From contig NZ_JXAL01000016.1 of NCBI RefSeq assembly GCF_000829465.1, positions 1 through 64,000 on the forward strand: 64,000 bases of DNA, in the 5' to 3' direction. Origin of the DNA: Cohnella kolymensis (GTDB taxonomy: Bacteria > Bacillota > Bacilli > Paenibacillales > Paenibacillaceae). Below are positions 19,011 through 28,478 of this stretch, piece by piece. Every line of letters starts with the position of its first letter. Position 1 is the stretch's first letter. Made by a program: the position numbers and the translations under genes. The notes under the pieces were generated by a model. The model searched no databases. It saw only the letters and a list, made by a program, of their open reading frames with translations, and was not told the origin of the DNA.

Positions 19011-19986
19011 TGCCGGTTCCCTCCTTATGCTGCATATTCTGATCCCGGTTTTTGCGTCGGAAAAGCAGGTTCCATATCAACGAGACGATATGAATGATTC
19101 CTCCTCGGCCGTAAAGGACGATCGCTACGAAAATCAATCCCATAATGATTGGCCAACGCTCGGTGTAAGAGCTGATATAATTCTGCAGGATAACGAAGAA
19201 TCCGGCACCGATTGCCGGTCCCAGCAGCGTTCCTACGCCGCCGACGATAACCATGATCAGTGCTTGGCCGGAGAACATCCAGTTGAGCAGGTCCGGGGAA
19301 ATATACTCGTTGAAGTAGGAGTAGAGTCCGCCAGCAAACCCAGCCATCATGCCGGACAGCGTGTAGACGACAAGCTTATAATTACGGGTGTTGTATCCGA
19401 GTGCCGTCATCCTGGACTCGTTTTCTTTAATCCCTCTGACGCTCTTGCCGAGCGGGGAGGAAATGAACACGCGAAGCAAGAAATAACTGGCTGCAAAAGC
19501 AACAGCGGTCACATAGTAAAAGGTCAAGCGGCTGTCGATGGCACCGAATCCAAGGTCAAAGGTTGCCAGAACCGGCTTCCCGTCTACCCCGCCGGTGATA
19601 TCCTCCATCTTGTAAGCGATGGCGTACAACATTTGGCCGAACGCCAATGTAATCATCAAGAAATAAGCGCCGGATGAACGAATAAATAACAATCCGGAAA
19701 TGAATGCGAGAATACCGGACACAAGGATTGCGGCGAGCAGCAGCACATACGTATTGTTCAGATGATCGCCGATTAATGTAACCGTATAAGCGCCTGCTCC
19801 GAAAAACGCTGCATGGCCGAGTGAAACAAGACCGGCAAAACCGATAATCAGGCCGAGACTCATGACGAAGATGGCCATAATGAGCACTTCGCTGCCCAGC
19901 TTCAATCCGTATGAGGAAAGCAGGAGAGGCATTACAGCCAGGACAACGAGAAGGACGAGGTTAAGCCATAATGGTCGATTTTTCAT
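18979..19986 (-). CDS. livM: Branched-chain-type ABC transporter permease LivM
   Basis: Polytopic permease of about 335 residues with eight or nine hydrophobic segments. Family signatures include GLIIGFAGLVSLGHAAFFGAGAY, the GIKENESRMTALGYNTRNYKL loop (contact with the ATPases) and the VGGVGTLLGPAIGAGFFV block. Its ATG overlaps the livH stop (ATGA). The C-terminal 35 residues are hydrophilic. It works with LivH as the heterodimeric channel. Confidence 0.9.
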   Translation of the reverse strand: MKNRPLWLNLVLLVVLAVMPLLLSSYGLKLGSEVLIMAIFVMSLGLIIGFAGLVSLGHAAFFGAGAYTVTLIGDHLNNTYVLLLAAILVSGILAFISGLLFIRSSGAYFLMITLAFGQMLYAIAYKMEDITGGVDGKPVLATFDLGFGAIDSRLTFYYVTAVAFAASYFLLRVFISSPLGKSVRGIKENESRMTALGYNTRNYKLVVYTLSGMMAGFAGGLYSYFNEYISPDLLNWMFSGQALIMVIVGGVGTLLGPAIGAGFFVILQNYISSYTERWPIIMGLIFVAIVLYGRGGIIHIVSLIWNLLFRRKNRDQNMQHKEGTGIDSSKSGTSV

Positions 19987-20852
19987 GCGTGAGCCCCCCG
20001 TCCAAACAAGCCGTTCGGTTTAATCAAAAGCACCACAATCATAATGGCAAAGATCATCGCCATCGTGAAGGAAGGGAACAGGACACGTCCAAGTGTATCT
20101 ACAACACCGACCATAATGGCCCCGATGAAAGCGCCTTTCCAGGTTCCGAGCCCGCCGATCACCACAATGACAAGGGAGGAGATCAGGATTTCAGAATCGA
20201 TGCCTACATACATTCCCATAATAGGTCCGCCCAAAACTCCGCTAAGGCCGGCCAGCCCTGCGCCGAAGGCAAAGATGCACGTGAACACCACTTTAATGTT
20301 AATGCCGAGTGCCGACAGCATATCGCGGTCGTCGACTCCAGCCCGAATCATCGCGCCGACTCGCGTTTTGTTCTCCATATACCAGAGAAGCACCGCAAGC
20401 ATACAGCCGACGAGGATGACGAAAATGCGGTAAGCCGGGAAAATCATAAACCCAAGGTCCGCGGAAACGTCCAATCCCGAGGGAACAGGCAGAGTCAAAG
20501 GACTCGTTCCCCAGATCCACTTGACGACATCCGCAAATATAAAAGAAAGCCCGAACGTGAGGAGCACCTGTTCCAGCTCCTTGCCGTACACCCGTTCAAG
20601 CAGCAGTTTCTCCATCAGGACGCCAAGAATGGCCACAACGATGATCGACAGAAGCATTGACAGCCAAAATCCGAATTGCCGGCCTATAAAGTAATAGGCG
20701 ATATACACACCTGCCAAGTAAAATGTTCCATGCGCCAAGTTAACGACATTCATTAATCCGAAAATAATCGATAAACCGGCCGCGATCATAAACAACAGCA
20801 TGCCGTAGGCGAGCCCGTTTAATAAATGCATTGTCAGTGTTGTAACAGACAT
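19983..20852 (-). CDS. livH: Branched-chain-type ABC transporter permease LivH
   Basis: 289-residue membrane protein with the LivH signatures NGLAYGMLLFMIAAGLSIIFGLMNVVNLAHG and IGGLGTWKGAFIGAIMVG, plus the GVDDRDMLSALGINI coupling loop. I placed the start at ATG 20852 (MSVTTLTMHLL) because GAGGAGG lies 7 bases upstream; the longer frame to 20915 runs into the livK 3' region without a ribosome site. Co-transcribed with livK 69 bases upstream. Confidence 0.9.
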   Translation of the reverse strand: MSVTTLTMHLLNGLAYGMLLFMIAAGLSIIFGLMNVVNLAHGTFYLAGVYIAYYFIGRQFGFWLSMLLSIIVVAILGVLMEKLLLERVYGKELEQVLLTFGLSFIFADVVKWIWGTSPLTLPVPSGLDVSADLGFMIFPAYRIFVILVGCMLAVLLWYMENKTRVGAMIRAGVDDRDMLSALGINIKVVFTCIFAFGAGLAGLSGVLGGPIMGMYVGIDSEILISSLVIVVIGGLGTWKGAFIGAIMVGVVDTLGRVLFPSFTMAMIFAIMIVVLLIKPNGLFGRGAHA

Positions 20853-20921
20853 GGGATCCTCCTCTTTCCTCACTCGTACATAGGTGAAACGGGGGGACAC
20901 GCCCCCCGTCATCACTTAAAC

Positions 20922-22124
20922 TTATTTTGCCGGCGGTGCGTCCGGTATTTTCAGACCTTTCGCTGCGATACCGAGAATCTCTTGTTCGATTTTTCCGTCT
21001 TTCCAAACGTTCTTTGCCAGATACATATCCAAAGCCAAGTTGTGAGTGTTCGGATCCATAACCAGCTCGCCGCGAGGGCTGCTGAAGCTGATATCTTTCA
21101 AGACTTTGATCAAATCCTCGGATTTCGTGCTGCCGGCTTTTTCAACCGCTTTGCTGATGACTTGAGCCACATCGTAGCCTTGGACATTGAAGTAGTTAGG
21201 CGTTTTGTTGTATTTCTTGGTGAATTCCTCAACGAACTTCTTGTTGGTTGCATTGTCGACTGTGGCCGTATACATCGTAGCGCCGATAATGCCTTCCGCT
21301 GCTTTGCCCGCAGGTACTGTTACAAGCGGGTCAAGGAATTCCTGTGTGCCTGTCAATGGAATTTTACCTTTCAGACCGAACTGCTCATACTGCTGGACAA
21401 AACGGATTGCATCCGTACCGGCCAAGAACGGGAACACCAGATCCGGTTTGGAGTCTTGAATTTCCGTCATGTAGGTTGCGTAATCGTTCGTGCCGAGCTT
21501 CGGCCATGCTTCTTTTACGATCTCGCCGCCGGCTTTGATGAAAGCCGCTTTGAAAGCCTCGATCGTTTCGTGGCCGGCCGGATAGTCTGGAGCGATGACA
21601 TAAGCTTTTTTGCCGACATTTTTGTAAATATATTCTGCGCCTGGAGTGCCGTCCTGCCAGTTGGAGATAGATACGCGGTAGATATAATCGCTTTTCTTAG
21701 CCCATGAAATATCATTGGCCGCTGCATTGGCGTCGATCAGCACCATTTTGTCTTTCTCAATCACGTCGCGAAGAGCGTAAATAACGGCTGAAGAGATAGG
21801 GCCCGTCAGAATGTCAACTTTCTCGTTCTCTACCAGGGAACGGTATTTGCGAAGAGCGACTTGCGGGTTGGCTTCATCATCCTCATATTTAATCGTTACG
21901 GGACGGTCGCCGATTTTGTTGCCGTTCAATTCGAAGTACAGTTCCATACCTTCTTTGATACTTTCGGAAAGTGGAGCGAAGTTGCCCGAGAAGGAGAGGA
22001 TGGCGCCGATTTTAATAGGCCCGTCGGACTTGCTGCCTGTTCCCGAGTTTTGTCCGCATGCGGTCAGAACCAATAAAAGCGCTGTCAATGCAAACAAGAT
22101 CTTGCTCAGTTTGCCTTTCTGCAT
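20922..22124 (-). CDS. livK: Branched-chain-type ABC transporter substrate-binding lipoprotein
   Basis: Type I periplasmic-binding-fold lipoprotein (400 residues). The signal peptide ends with the lipobox LLTACG, so it is anchored outside the membrane. IKIGAILSFSGNFAPLSESIKEGMELYFE and the DDEANPQVALRKYRSLVENEKVDILTGP segment are typical of the HAAT binding-protein family (amino acids, amides and some aromatic acids). AGGGGG precedes the ATG. First gene of its operon. The ligand is unknown; proximity to pobA makes an aromatic carboxylate a reasonable guess. Confidence 0.9.
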   Translation of the reverse strand: MQKGKLSKILFALTALLLVLTACGQNSGTGSKSDGPIKIGAILSFSGNFAPLSESIKEGMELYFELNGNKIGDRPVTIKYEDDEANPQVALRKYRSLVENEKVDILTGPISSAVIYALRDVIEKDKMVLIDANAAANDISWAKKSDYIYRVSISNWQDGTPGAEYIYKNVGKKAYVIAPDYPAGHETIEAFKAAFIKAGGEIVKEAWPKLGTNDYATYMTEIQDSKPDLVFPFLAGTDAIRFVQQYEQFGLKGKIPLTGTQEFLDPLVTVPAGKAAEGIIGATMYTATVDNATNKKFVEEFTKKYNKTPNYFNVQGYDVAQVISKAVEKAGSTKSEDLIKVLKDISFSSPRGELVMDPNTHNLALDMYLAKNVWKDGKIEQEILGIAAKGLKIPDAPPAK

Positions 22125-22294
22125 TCTGTGTTACCCCCTTGAAATAGTTGGCCGTTCTTGATGTAAATATATCGAAAATTAAGTATTATGAAAACGCTTA
22201 TATTCCGGCATAGTAAACAGCGCATATTTTCTGCCTAAAAAGTCGAAGAAACATAAACGGTAGGGGAATATGTCGGTTGATCAGATCGAAGGAC

Positions 22295-22335
22295 AAAAAA
22301 ACAAGCCGGCTCCGGTGGAATGCGGGAGCCAGCTT
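22295..22335 (-). terminator. Terminator of the M20 amidohydrolase gene
   Basis: AAGCCGGCTCC (22303-22313) and GGAGCCAGCTT (about 22324-22334) pair with one mismatch. On the minus strand the hairpin is followed by a run of seven T, so it terminates the gene at 22370-23542. Confidence 0.75.
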
Positions 22336-22369
22336 GGAATCGGTGCGTTTTCTATTTAACTTTTGAGCG

Positions 22370-23542
22370 TTATCGATTGATTTCAAACTCATCGCGGATT
22401 TGCTTTAGCAAGTCTGGTCGGGCCAGCACTTCAGACGCAGTAAAAGCTAACATAGTGGCGCCGAACACCATAGCCTCGTAGGCTGGAGCGGTTTGTGCGG
22501 CGTCGCGGAACTCTACCGTATGCAAATTATAAGGTTGATCTACAACTTTAATGTAAGGATGAATCGCGGGACAGCGCAAAGAGACGTTGCCCAGATCCAA
22601 TGAGCCGTGATCTTTGCCGATCGGAATGTCCTCCGGTTTAATTCCGGCTGCGAGCAGATTTGCGGTAAAAATGTCGGACAATGTTTCATTCGTTCTCATT
22701 TCGTCGTAAGAATACTGGTAATTGCTGACGGTAAGCTTGCTTCCGGTAGCTAAGGCCGCCGCTTCGGCACAGACAGTGACCTTGCGCGAGAGCTCGTTGG
22801 TATATGCCCGGCTGGCGGACCTGACATAAAATTGGGCTGCCGCATATTCGGGTATAATATTGGGCGCCTGTCCCCCATTGGATATAATACCGTGAATTCG
22901 TGAATCGCTCTGGGTTTGCTGGCGCATTGCGTTCACGGAATTGAACAATTGAATGACCGCATCCAGCGCGTTAATACCGAGGTGCGGGTTGGCTGCCGCA
23001 TGTGCGGGCTTGCCGTGGAATTCAAACTGCAGCGCATCCATAGCGAGCGAAGCTCCCGATCTCTCATAGGTGTGGAAGGGGTGCGCCATCAGTGCGATGT
23101 CGCAATCATCGAACAAGCCTGCGGCGGCCATATCGACTTTGGCGCCCATGGTCTCCTCGGCCGGCGTTCCATATACACGGATCGTACCGCCCGTCTCTTC
23201 CGCTATGGCTCGCAATCCGGCTGCTGCGCCGAGCGACATGGTGCAGATCAGATGATGGCCGCATGCATGTCCGATCTCCGGGAGAGCATCATATTCAGCG
23301 AGCAGGGCGATGACGGGACCGGGTTTTCCGGAGCGGTATTCGGCGATGAATGCGGTAGACAAGCCCAGAACTTCCGTCTTAACGTTAAAGCCGAGCTTTT
23401 GCAGCTCCGAAACGAGCAATTCTGAAGCTTGCTTCTCCTCGTGCCCTAGCTCGGGATGTGCGCCGATAAATGCTGCAACTTCCTTTAACCGCGGTGCATA
23501 TCGGGAGATCGTATCGCGAATGGTGCTTTTTAATTGTTCCAT
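22370..23542 (-). CDS. M20-family amidohydrolase (AbgB / PM20D2-like)
   Basis: Zinc-dependent M20 peptidase-like enzyme, 390 residues from ATG 23542 (GGAGCC site upstream; the frame continues to 23602 without one). Features: HPELGHEEKQASELL, ALLAEYDALPEIGHACGHHLICT (metal ligands His and Asp), GTPAEETMGAKVDM, the dimerisation domain insert with HGKPAHAAANPHLG, and the final IHTVEFRDA-like NLHTVEFRDAA block. The pattern is closest to the p-aminobenzoyl-glutamate hydrolase / amidohydrolase branch and not to carboxypeptidase G2. Probable substrates are N-acyl or dipeptide-like amides; none can be fixed from sequence. It stands alone between two transporter operons. Confidence 0.8.
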   Translation of the reverse strand: MEQLKSTIRDTISRYAPRLKEVAAFIGAHPELGHEEKQASELLVSELQKLGFNVKTEVLGLSTAFIAEYRSGKPGPVIALLAEYDALPEIGHACGHHLICTMSLGAAAGLRAIAEETGGTIRVYGTPAEETMGAKVDMAAAGLFDDCDIALMAHPFHTYERSGASLAMDALQFEFHGKPAHAAANPHLGINALDAVIQLFNSVNAMRQQTQSDSRIHGIISNGGQAPNIIPEYAAAQFYVRSASRAYTNELSRKVTVCAEAAALATGSKLTVSNYQYSYDEMRTNETLSDIFTANLLAAGIKPEDIPIGKDHGSLDLGNVSLRCPAIHPYIKVVDQPYNLHTVEFRDAAQTAPAYEAMVFGATMLAFTASEVLARPDLLKQIRDEFEINR

Positions 23543-23780
23543 TGGAAGGCTCCTTCGATCGTTTCTTATTAATACTATGGTAGCCCTCACGCAGGGAAAC
23601 AATCAAGCCCCATGAGGATAAAAGTAACCGTTGATTTTCTGGCGTTGCAATTCATATCAAACAACCGCCTGATTTCGTTGAAAAATTGTAACTTTTTCCG
23701 GTATTCCATTGGGCTTTTATGCATTACAATAAATAAATATTCATCACGAGAAATTATAACTTACAGGAGATGGACAGGCT

Positions 23781-24632
23781 ATGAAAAAAGGAATTTTGCT
23801 CGTTCTGTCGTTAGTGCTGGCTTTCGCGCTTGCGGCTTGCGGAAAAAAAGAAGAAAACTCAGGTTCGAACGCGGCCCCGGGCGCAAGCCAAAGCGGCGCT
23901 CCAAGCAACACGGCTTCCGGTAAGCTGGCAGACATAAAGAAGGCCGGAAAAATCGTACTGGGTACAAGCGCGGAGTATGCACCTTATGAGTTCCATAAAA
24001 TGATTGACGGTAAGGATCAAATTGTTGGTTTCGACATTGAGATCGCCAAGGCAATCGCAGCAGATATGGGAGTCGAATTGGAGATTAAAGATATGCAATT
24101 TGACAACCTGTTGACGGAACTGAAGCTGGGCAAAATCGATTTTGTTCTTGCAGGAATGACGCCGGATGAAGATCGTCGTAAGAGCGTAGATTTCTCCAAA
24201 AACTATTACGAAGCAAAGCAAGCCGTATTCGTTAGAGCTGAAGACAAAGATAAGTTCAAAACCATGGCGGATCTTGAAGGAAAGTCTATTGGCGTACAAA
24301 TGGGCTCGACTCAGGAGAAAATTGCAAAAGGAATTAAAGATGCAAAAGTAAAGTCGCTCGGTAAAACAACAGAATTGGTTTTGGAGCTTAAATCCAAGAA
24401 AGTCGATGCTCTCATTGTGGAACTTCCCGTGGCGCAAGGCTATGTCAATAAAAATCCCGATCTGGCTTTGACGGATGTCGTGCCCGAATATCAGGACGGC
24501 GGTTCTGCTGTAGCGGTAAACAAAGGAGAGGCGGATCTACTTGCTGAGATCCAAAATTCGCTTGACCGTCTAATGGCAGAAAAAACCATCGATAAGTGGG
24601 TTGCTGAGATGACCGAATTGGCGGACAAATAA
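23781..24632 (+). CDS. Polar amino acid ABC transporter substrate-binding lipoprotein
   Basis: Type II (SBP family 3) binding lipoprotein of 283 residues. Signal peptide with lipobox ALAACG, a low-complexity linker rich in Ser/Gly/Ala (residues 25-48), then the core: GKIVLGTSAEYAPYEF, VGFDIEIAKAIAADMG, LLTELKLGKIDFVLAGMTPDEDRRKSVDFS and the VDALIVELPVAQGY hinge. The Arg/Asp residues in the RKSVDFS block are typical of amino acid binding. GGAGATGG precedes the ATG. Followed by a permease and an ATPase, so this is a complete importer for a polar amino acid such as glutamine, arginine or cystine. Confidence 0.9.
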   Translation: MKKGILLVLSLVLAFALAACGKKEENSGSNAAPGASQSGAPSNTASGKLADIKKAGKIVLGTSAEYAPYEFHKMIDGKDQIVGFDIEIAKAIAADMGVELEIKDMQFDNLLTELKLGKIDFVLAGMTPDEDRRKSVDFSKNYYEAKQAVFVRAEDKDKFKTMADLEGKSIGVQMGSTQEKIAKGIKDAKVKSLGKTTELVLELKSKKVDALIVELPVAQGYVNKNPDLALTDVVPEYQDGGSAVAVNKGEADLLAEIQNSLDRLMAEKTIDKWVAEMTELADK

Positions 24633-24654
24633 GCCGTTAACTTGGACAGGCGGA

Positions 24655-24703
24655 GGGGAAATAGAGGCGGCTATTATGAAGCGCCCCTGTTTCCCTTTTT
24701 TCA
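24655..24703 (+). terminator. Attenuating hairpin between binding protein and permease
   Basis: GGGGAAATAGAGGCG and CGCCCCTGTTTCCC pair with two mismatches and are followed by six T (24696-24701). Partial termination here would give more binding protein than permease, a common design in this transporter family. Confidence 0.6.
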
Positions 24704-24728
24704 GGGTATGAGGGGAGGACAATAAAGC

Positions 24729-25401
24729 GTGAGTTTAGCCTATAACTGGGATTTTTCTTTTTTGGATGAGTATGGTTCGTTATTTTGGGTCGGAACGAAA
24801 ATGACCTTGTCCGTATCACTTGTGGCGGTAATCGGCGGACTTCTTGTAGGGATTCTTGTGGCGCTGGTGCGGTTGTCACGAATTTGGCCGATTCGATTCA
24901 TTGGAACGACATACGTTGAAATTATTCGGGGCACGCCGCTGCTCGTACAGGTGTATTTATTTTATTACGGATTGCCGCTTTTCTTGGGCGTCGACTTAGG
25001 CATCTTTGCCGCAGCTTGTATTGCTTTGTCCATTAACAGCGGAGCATACATTGCTGAAATCATGAGAGCCGGTATCCAAGCCGTCGATCGTGGACAGATG
25101 GAGGCAGCACGTTCTCTCGGTATGAGCAGAACTATGGCGATGAGGCCAAATCATTTTGCCGCAAGCTTTTAAAAACGTTTTGCCGGCAATCGGTAATGAA
25201 TTTGTTGTCGTAGTGAAGGAATCTTCCGTGCTCTCCATCGTCGGGTTCGCTGAATTGACTTATCAAGCGAATGCCATTCGAGGCGCCACTTATTCGCCAT
25301 TGGAACCGCTGATTATTGTAGCAGGAATATACTTTGTGCTTACGTTTACGCTGTCCAAGCTTCTCGGAATCGGTGAAAGGAGGTTGAAAGCCAGTGATTA
25401 A
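24729..25401 (+). pseudogene. Polar amino acid ABC transporter permease (one-base frameshift)
   Basis: HisM/GlnP-type permease. The first frame (24729-25172) gives GTKMTLSVSLVAVIGGLLVGI, IRGTPLLVQVYLFYYGLP and the EAA-loop start ARSLGMSRTMAMR, then runs out. The second frame (to 25401) continues as ILPQAFKNVLPAIGNEFVVVVKESSVLSIVG, the rest of the EAA coupling loop and the last helices. Deleting one C of the CC at 25146-25147 gives AMRQIILPQAFKN, exactly the family pattern, and a protein of about 223 residues. GTG start with GAGGACAA upstream. The gene overlaps the ATPase start by 8 bases. Confidence 0.88.
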
Positions 25402-26116
25402 AGTGCGCGGATTGACCAAATCGTTCGGTAAAACGAATGTCTTGAATGGAATCGATGTAGACATCGCCAAAGGGGAAGTTGTCGTGGTGATCGGGCCTAG
25501 TGGTTCCGGTAAAAGCACTTTTCTGCGCTGCTTAAATCTTCTTGAGGCGCCTACGGGCGGTGAAATCGAATTTGAGGGCAAAGAAATCACAGGCAGCGGC
25601 GTAAATATCAATGTGCTTCGTCAGAGCATGGGCATGGTGTTCCAGCAGTTTAACCTGTTTCCGCACAAGACGGTAATGCAAAATATAACCCTTGCTCCCA
25701 TTGGGGTCAGGAATACACCCAGAGAGGAAGCGGAGCGAATAGGCATCGAATTGCTTCGCCGAGTCGGTCTGGAGGATAAGCGGGATGCTTATCCGAACCG
25801 GCTCTCGGGCGGTCAGAAGCAGCGAGTGGCGATTGCGCGCGCGCTGGCGATGCGGCCTCATGTCATGCTGTTCGATGAACCTACATCCGCACTCGATCCG
25901 GAGATGGTAGGCGAAGTACTCGACGTCATGAAGTCCTTGGCCCGCGAAGGGATGACAATGGTCATCGTCACGCATGAAATGGGATTTGCGCGTGAAGTCG
26001 GCGACCGCCTGCTGTTTATCGACGGCGGGGTCATTGTAGAACAGGGGAATCCACGGGACATCTTCTCGGCCCCGCAGCATCCGAGGACCCAGGAGTTCCT
26101 CAGCAAAGTGTTGTAA
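25394..26116 (+). CDS. Polar amino acid ABC transporter ATPase
   Basis: 240-residue ATPase of the GlnQ/HisP family: Walker [10 protein letters not shown]-loop [19 protein letters not shown], signature [17 protein letters not shown], Walker [22 protein letters not shown] and switch His in [16 protein letters not shown] start overlapping the permease stop, preceded by AAAGGAGG. It completes the three-gene polar amino acid importer and is followed by a strong terminator. Confidence 0.95.
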   Translation: MIKVRGLTKSFGKTNVLNGIDVDIAKGEVVVVIGPSGSGKSTFLRCLNLLEAPTGGEIEFEGKEITGSGVNINVLRQSMGMVFQQFNLFPHKTVMQNITLAPIGVRNTPREEAERIGIELLRRVGLEDKRDAYPNRLSGGQKQRVAIARALAMRPHVMLFDEPTSALDPEMVGEVLDVMKSLAREGMTMVIVTHEMGFAREVGDRLLFIDGGVIVEQGNPRDIFSAPQHPRTQEFLSKVL

Positions 26117-26123
26117 AACAAAC

Positions 26124-26165
26124 AACAGCTTCACTGACAGCCATTGTCGGTGAAGCTGTTATGTA
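26124..26165. terminator. Terminator after the amino acid importer
   Basis: AACAGCTTCACTGACA and TGTCGGTGAAGCTGTT form a 16-bp stem with one wobble around a 5-base loop. It lies between convergent genes and probably serves both. Confidence 0.8.
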
Positions 26166-26181
26166 TTATAGGGGCACCCAA

Positions 26182-27375
26182 TTAGATAACAAGGGGCGGC
26201 TGCTGAACTGCCGAGTCTGTCTTGAATGCGGCCTTCACCAGGTTTAACGACGGCAGGCTGTATTCGCGTGACAGGATATGTACTCGAGGAGCGACCACCT
26301 TGATTTCTTGCTCCGTTCCTTCAATGATGGCGTGATCCCCGATAATCGCGCCTTCGCCGATAATGGCTCTGCTGATCCGTACATGGTTACCGATAACGGC
26401 GTTCGGCATCACATAACTGTCGCTGATGGTGCTCTCTTGGCCGACATAGACTCCGGAAGAGATGACGGAGCGATGAACTTTTCCTTCGACGGAGCAGCCA
26501 TGCTGTATAATCGAACGTCTCAACTCACAATAGGGGTTCGTGGAAGCGCTGAAATACTTTCCGGTAGAAGCAATCGGCCATTCGAGACGGATGGGTTCAA
26601 ACCTTCCCTCGATTAAGTCCATATTGGACTCCCATAGGCTGTCTATCGTTCCGACATCCCTCCGTATCCGTCAAAAGGATAAGCGGTGAGCGGTGTTCCG
26701 GTTTGGACCAACAGCGGGATGACATCCTTGCCGAAGTCGTGACTGGAATGATCACGATACGCATCCTCAATTAAATACTTCCGCAAATCCGCCCAACGGA
26801 AAACATAAATACCCATTGAGGCCAAATTGCTTTCCGGTCTGGAAGGCTTCTCTACAAAGTCGGTAATTTTCAAGGATTCATCCGTGTTCATAATACCGAA
26901 TCGTCCGGCATCCTTCCAAGGCACCCGTTTGACCACGATCGTGGCGGAGGCGCCCTTGTGCCGATGGTATTCCAGCAATGGACGATAATCCATCGTGTAA
27001 ATATGGTCTGCGGATAAAATTAACACGTGGTCCGGATTCTGACTGTCTACATAATCGATGTTCCGGTAGATGGCATCTGCCGTTCCGCGGTAGTTTGTGC
27101 CGGTGCGGCTTGCGGGGAGTATACGAAGTCCACTTTTCTTATCGGAACCGAGCCATGCTGCGCCATCCCCAATATGGCTTTCCAGGGATTCCGATTTATA
27201 TTGAGTAAAAATTCCGATGAATGCCGGAGTTCGCGCAGTTGCTGAGTGGAAAATCAACGATGCGGTACCGCCCGCCGAAAGGAACGGCTGGTTTAGCCCA
27301 CTCGCCGGTCAGCGGCTCCAGTCTTTTTCCTTCCCCTCCGGCTAGAAGCAGGGCTATGCAAGATTCGCTTATCAT
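26182..27375 (-). pseudogene. glgC: Glucose-1-phosphate adenylyltransferase GlgC (two frameshifts)
   Basis: GlgC makes ADP-glucose for glycogen. From ATG 27375 the frame reads [48 protein letters not shown] and breaks; it resumes as [45 protein letters not shown] and FVEKPSRP, breaks again after YPFDGY, and ends with the left-handed beta-helix (hexapeptide repeats near VIGNHVRISRAIIGEGAIIGD). The first break fits loss of one ATCGG unit from a tandem pair (plus-strand 27214-27218); the second fits loss of one base next to 26663, restoring YWRDVGTIDSLWES. Repaired length is about 399 residues. No glgA, glgB, glgD or glgP is adjacent, so it is an orphan here. Confidence 0.85.
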
Positions 27376-27402
27376 TCGGAATGGATGCCTCCTGAATAAA
27401 AG

Positions 27403-28216
27403 TTAACCGTGAATTAATGACTCCGCGCCATCCACGAATACGACCGACCCGGTCACATGATCCGACTCGTCCGAAGCCAGGAACAACACCAGATTTGCAA
27501 CCTGGCGCGGCTGCCCGGCTTTATGTTTCAACGGTTGATCCCCTTCGGGGAATTCAACGGGTATTTTGATGTTCTCCACTTCAGGTCGGCGTTCGGTACT
27601 CTCTCCGATGTTCGTCTCGATTGCGCCTGGGCAGATCGCGTTCACGCGGATTTTGTACCGGGCCAATTCCAGTGCCGCCATTTTCGTAAAAGCCACTTGC
27701 CCCGCTTTGGAAGTGCTGTACGCACTGAAGCCGAAACTGGAGAATACCCGGTTCCCATTGATGGAGCTCGTGATGACAATGCTGCCGCCGCCATTCTTTT
27801 TCAGAGCGGCAATGGCATGTTTCAAGCATAGAAACGTACCTGTCAGATTGATGCTCATCGTCCGGTTCCAATCGTTAAGCTCCATCGATTCGATGGGTGA
27901 CAGCACGCCGTTGATACCGGCATTCGCGACAAGGATATCCAGACGCCCCCAATGCTCAAGCACGGAAGCTATCGCCTTTCGGATATCTTCTTCCTGCGAA
28001 ATGTCGGCTTCCAAGACCAGCGATTCAGCTCCGGCCTTCTCTATTTGCTGCTGCGCTGCTGCCAATGGAGAGCCCTGGAGGTCCAGCAAGGCGATTTTCG
28101 CGCCTTCCTCTGCCATTCGCACAGCGGATGCGAGACCGATCCCCGGATGCGGCACCCGTGACGACTGCCACCTTACCTGACAGCCTGAGACGGCCGGCAC
28201 TGTGCTGGTCAAACAT
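27403..28216 (-). pseudogene. Short-chain dehydrogenase/reductase (one-base frameshift near 5' end)
   Basis: Classical SDR. From ATG 28216 (AAGGAGG about 10 bases upstream) the frame gives LSGKVAVVTGAASG, then needs removal of one G from a GGGG run (plus-strand CCCC at 28141-28144) to continue as IGLASAVRMAEEGAKIALLDLQG. Further motifs: DILVANAGINGV, SIVITSSING, catalytic Tyr/Lys in AYSTSKAG, and RVNAICPGAIETNIG. The intact protein would be about 270 residues. The NAD(P) motif TGAASGIG and Asp after the second strand (LLDLQ) favour NAD. The substrate is unknown; the glgC neighbour might suggest a sugar dehydrogenase but that is weak. Confidence 0.85.
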
Positions 28217-28478
28217 GGGATTGGGATACCTCCTTAGGTTCATGATTCCGTTGCTTGATCACAGACTGCCGTTTATTAATCCATTACCCCGGGCAGTGCG
28301 CGTTAAACAAGATGCGCTATGTAACATTGAGCCCGATTTTCATCCTATTTTGGAACGACTTGACCTATTCATCTGAAATTTATAACTTGTCAGGCTCGTC
28401 ATGCTAGTCTGCATAATCGGCCAAGTCCCCTCATAGACATGAACCATGGAATAACCAAAGTGCAGAGGGGTGGATCGC

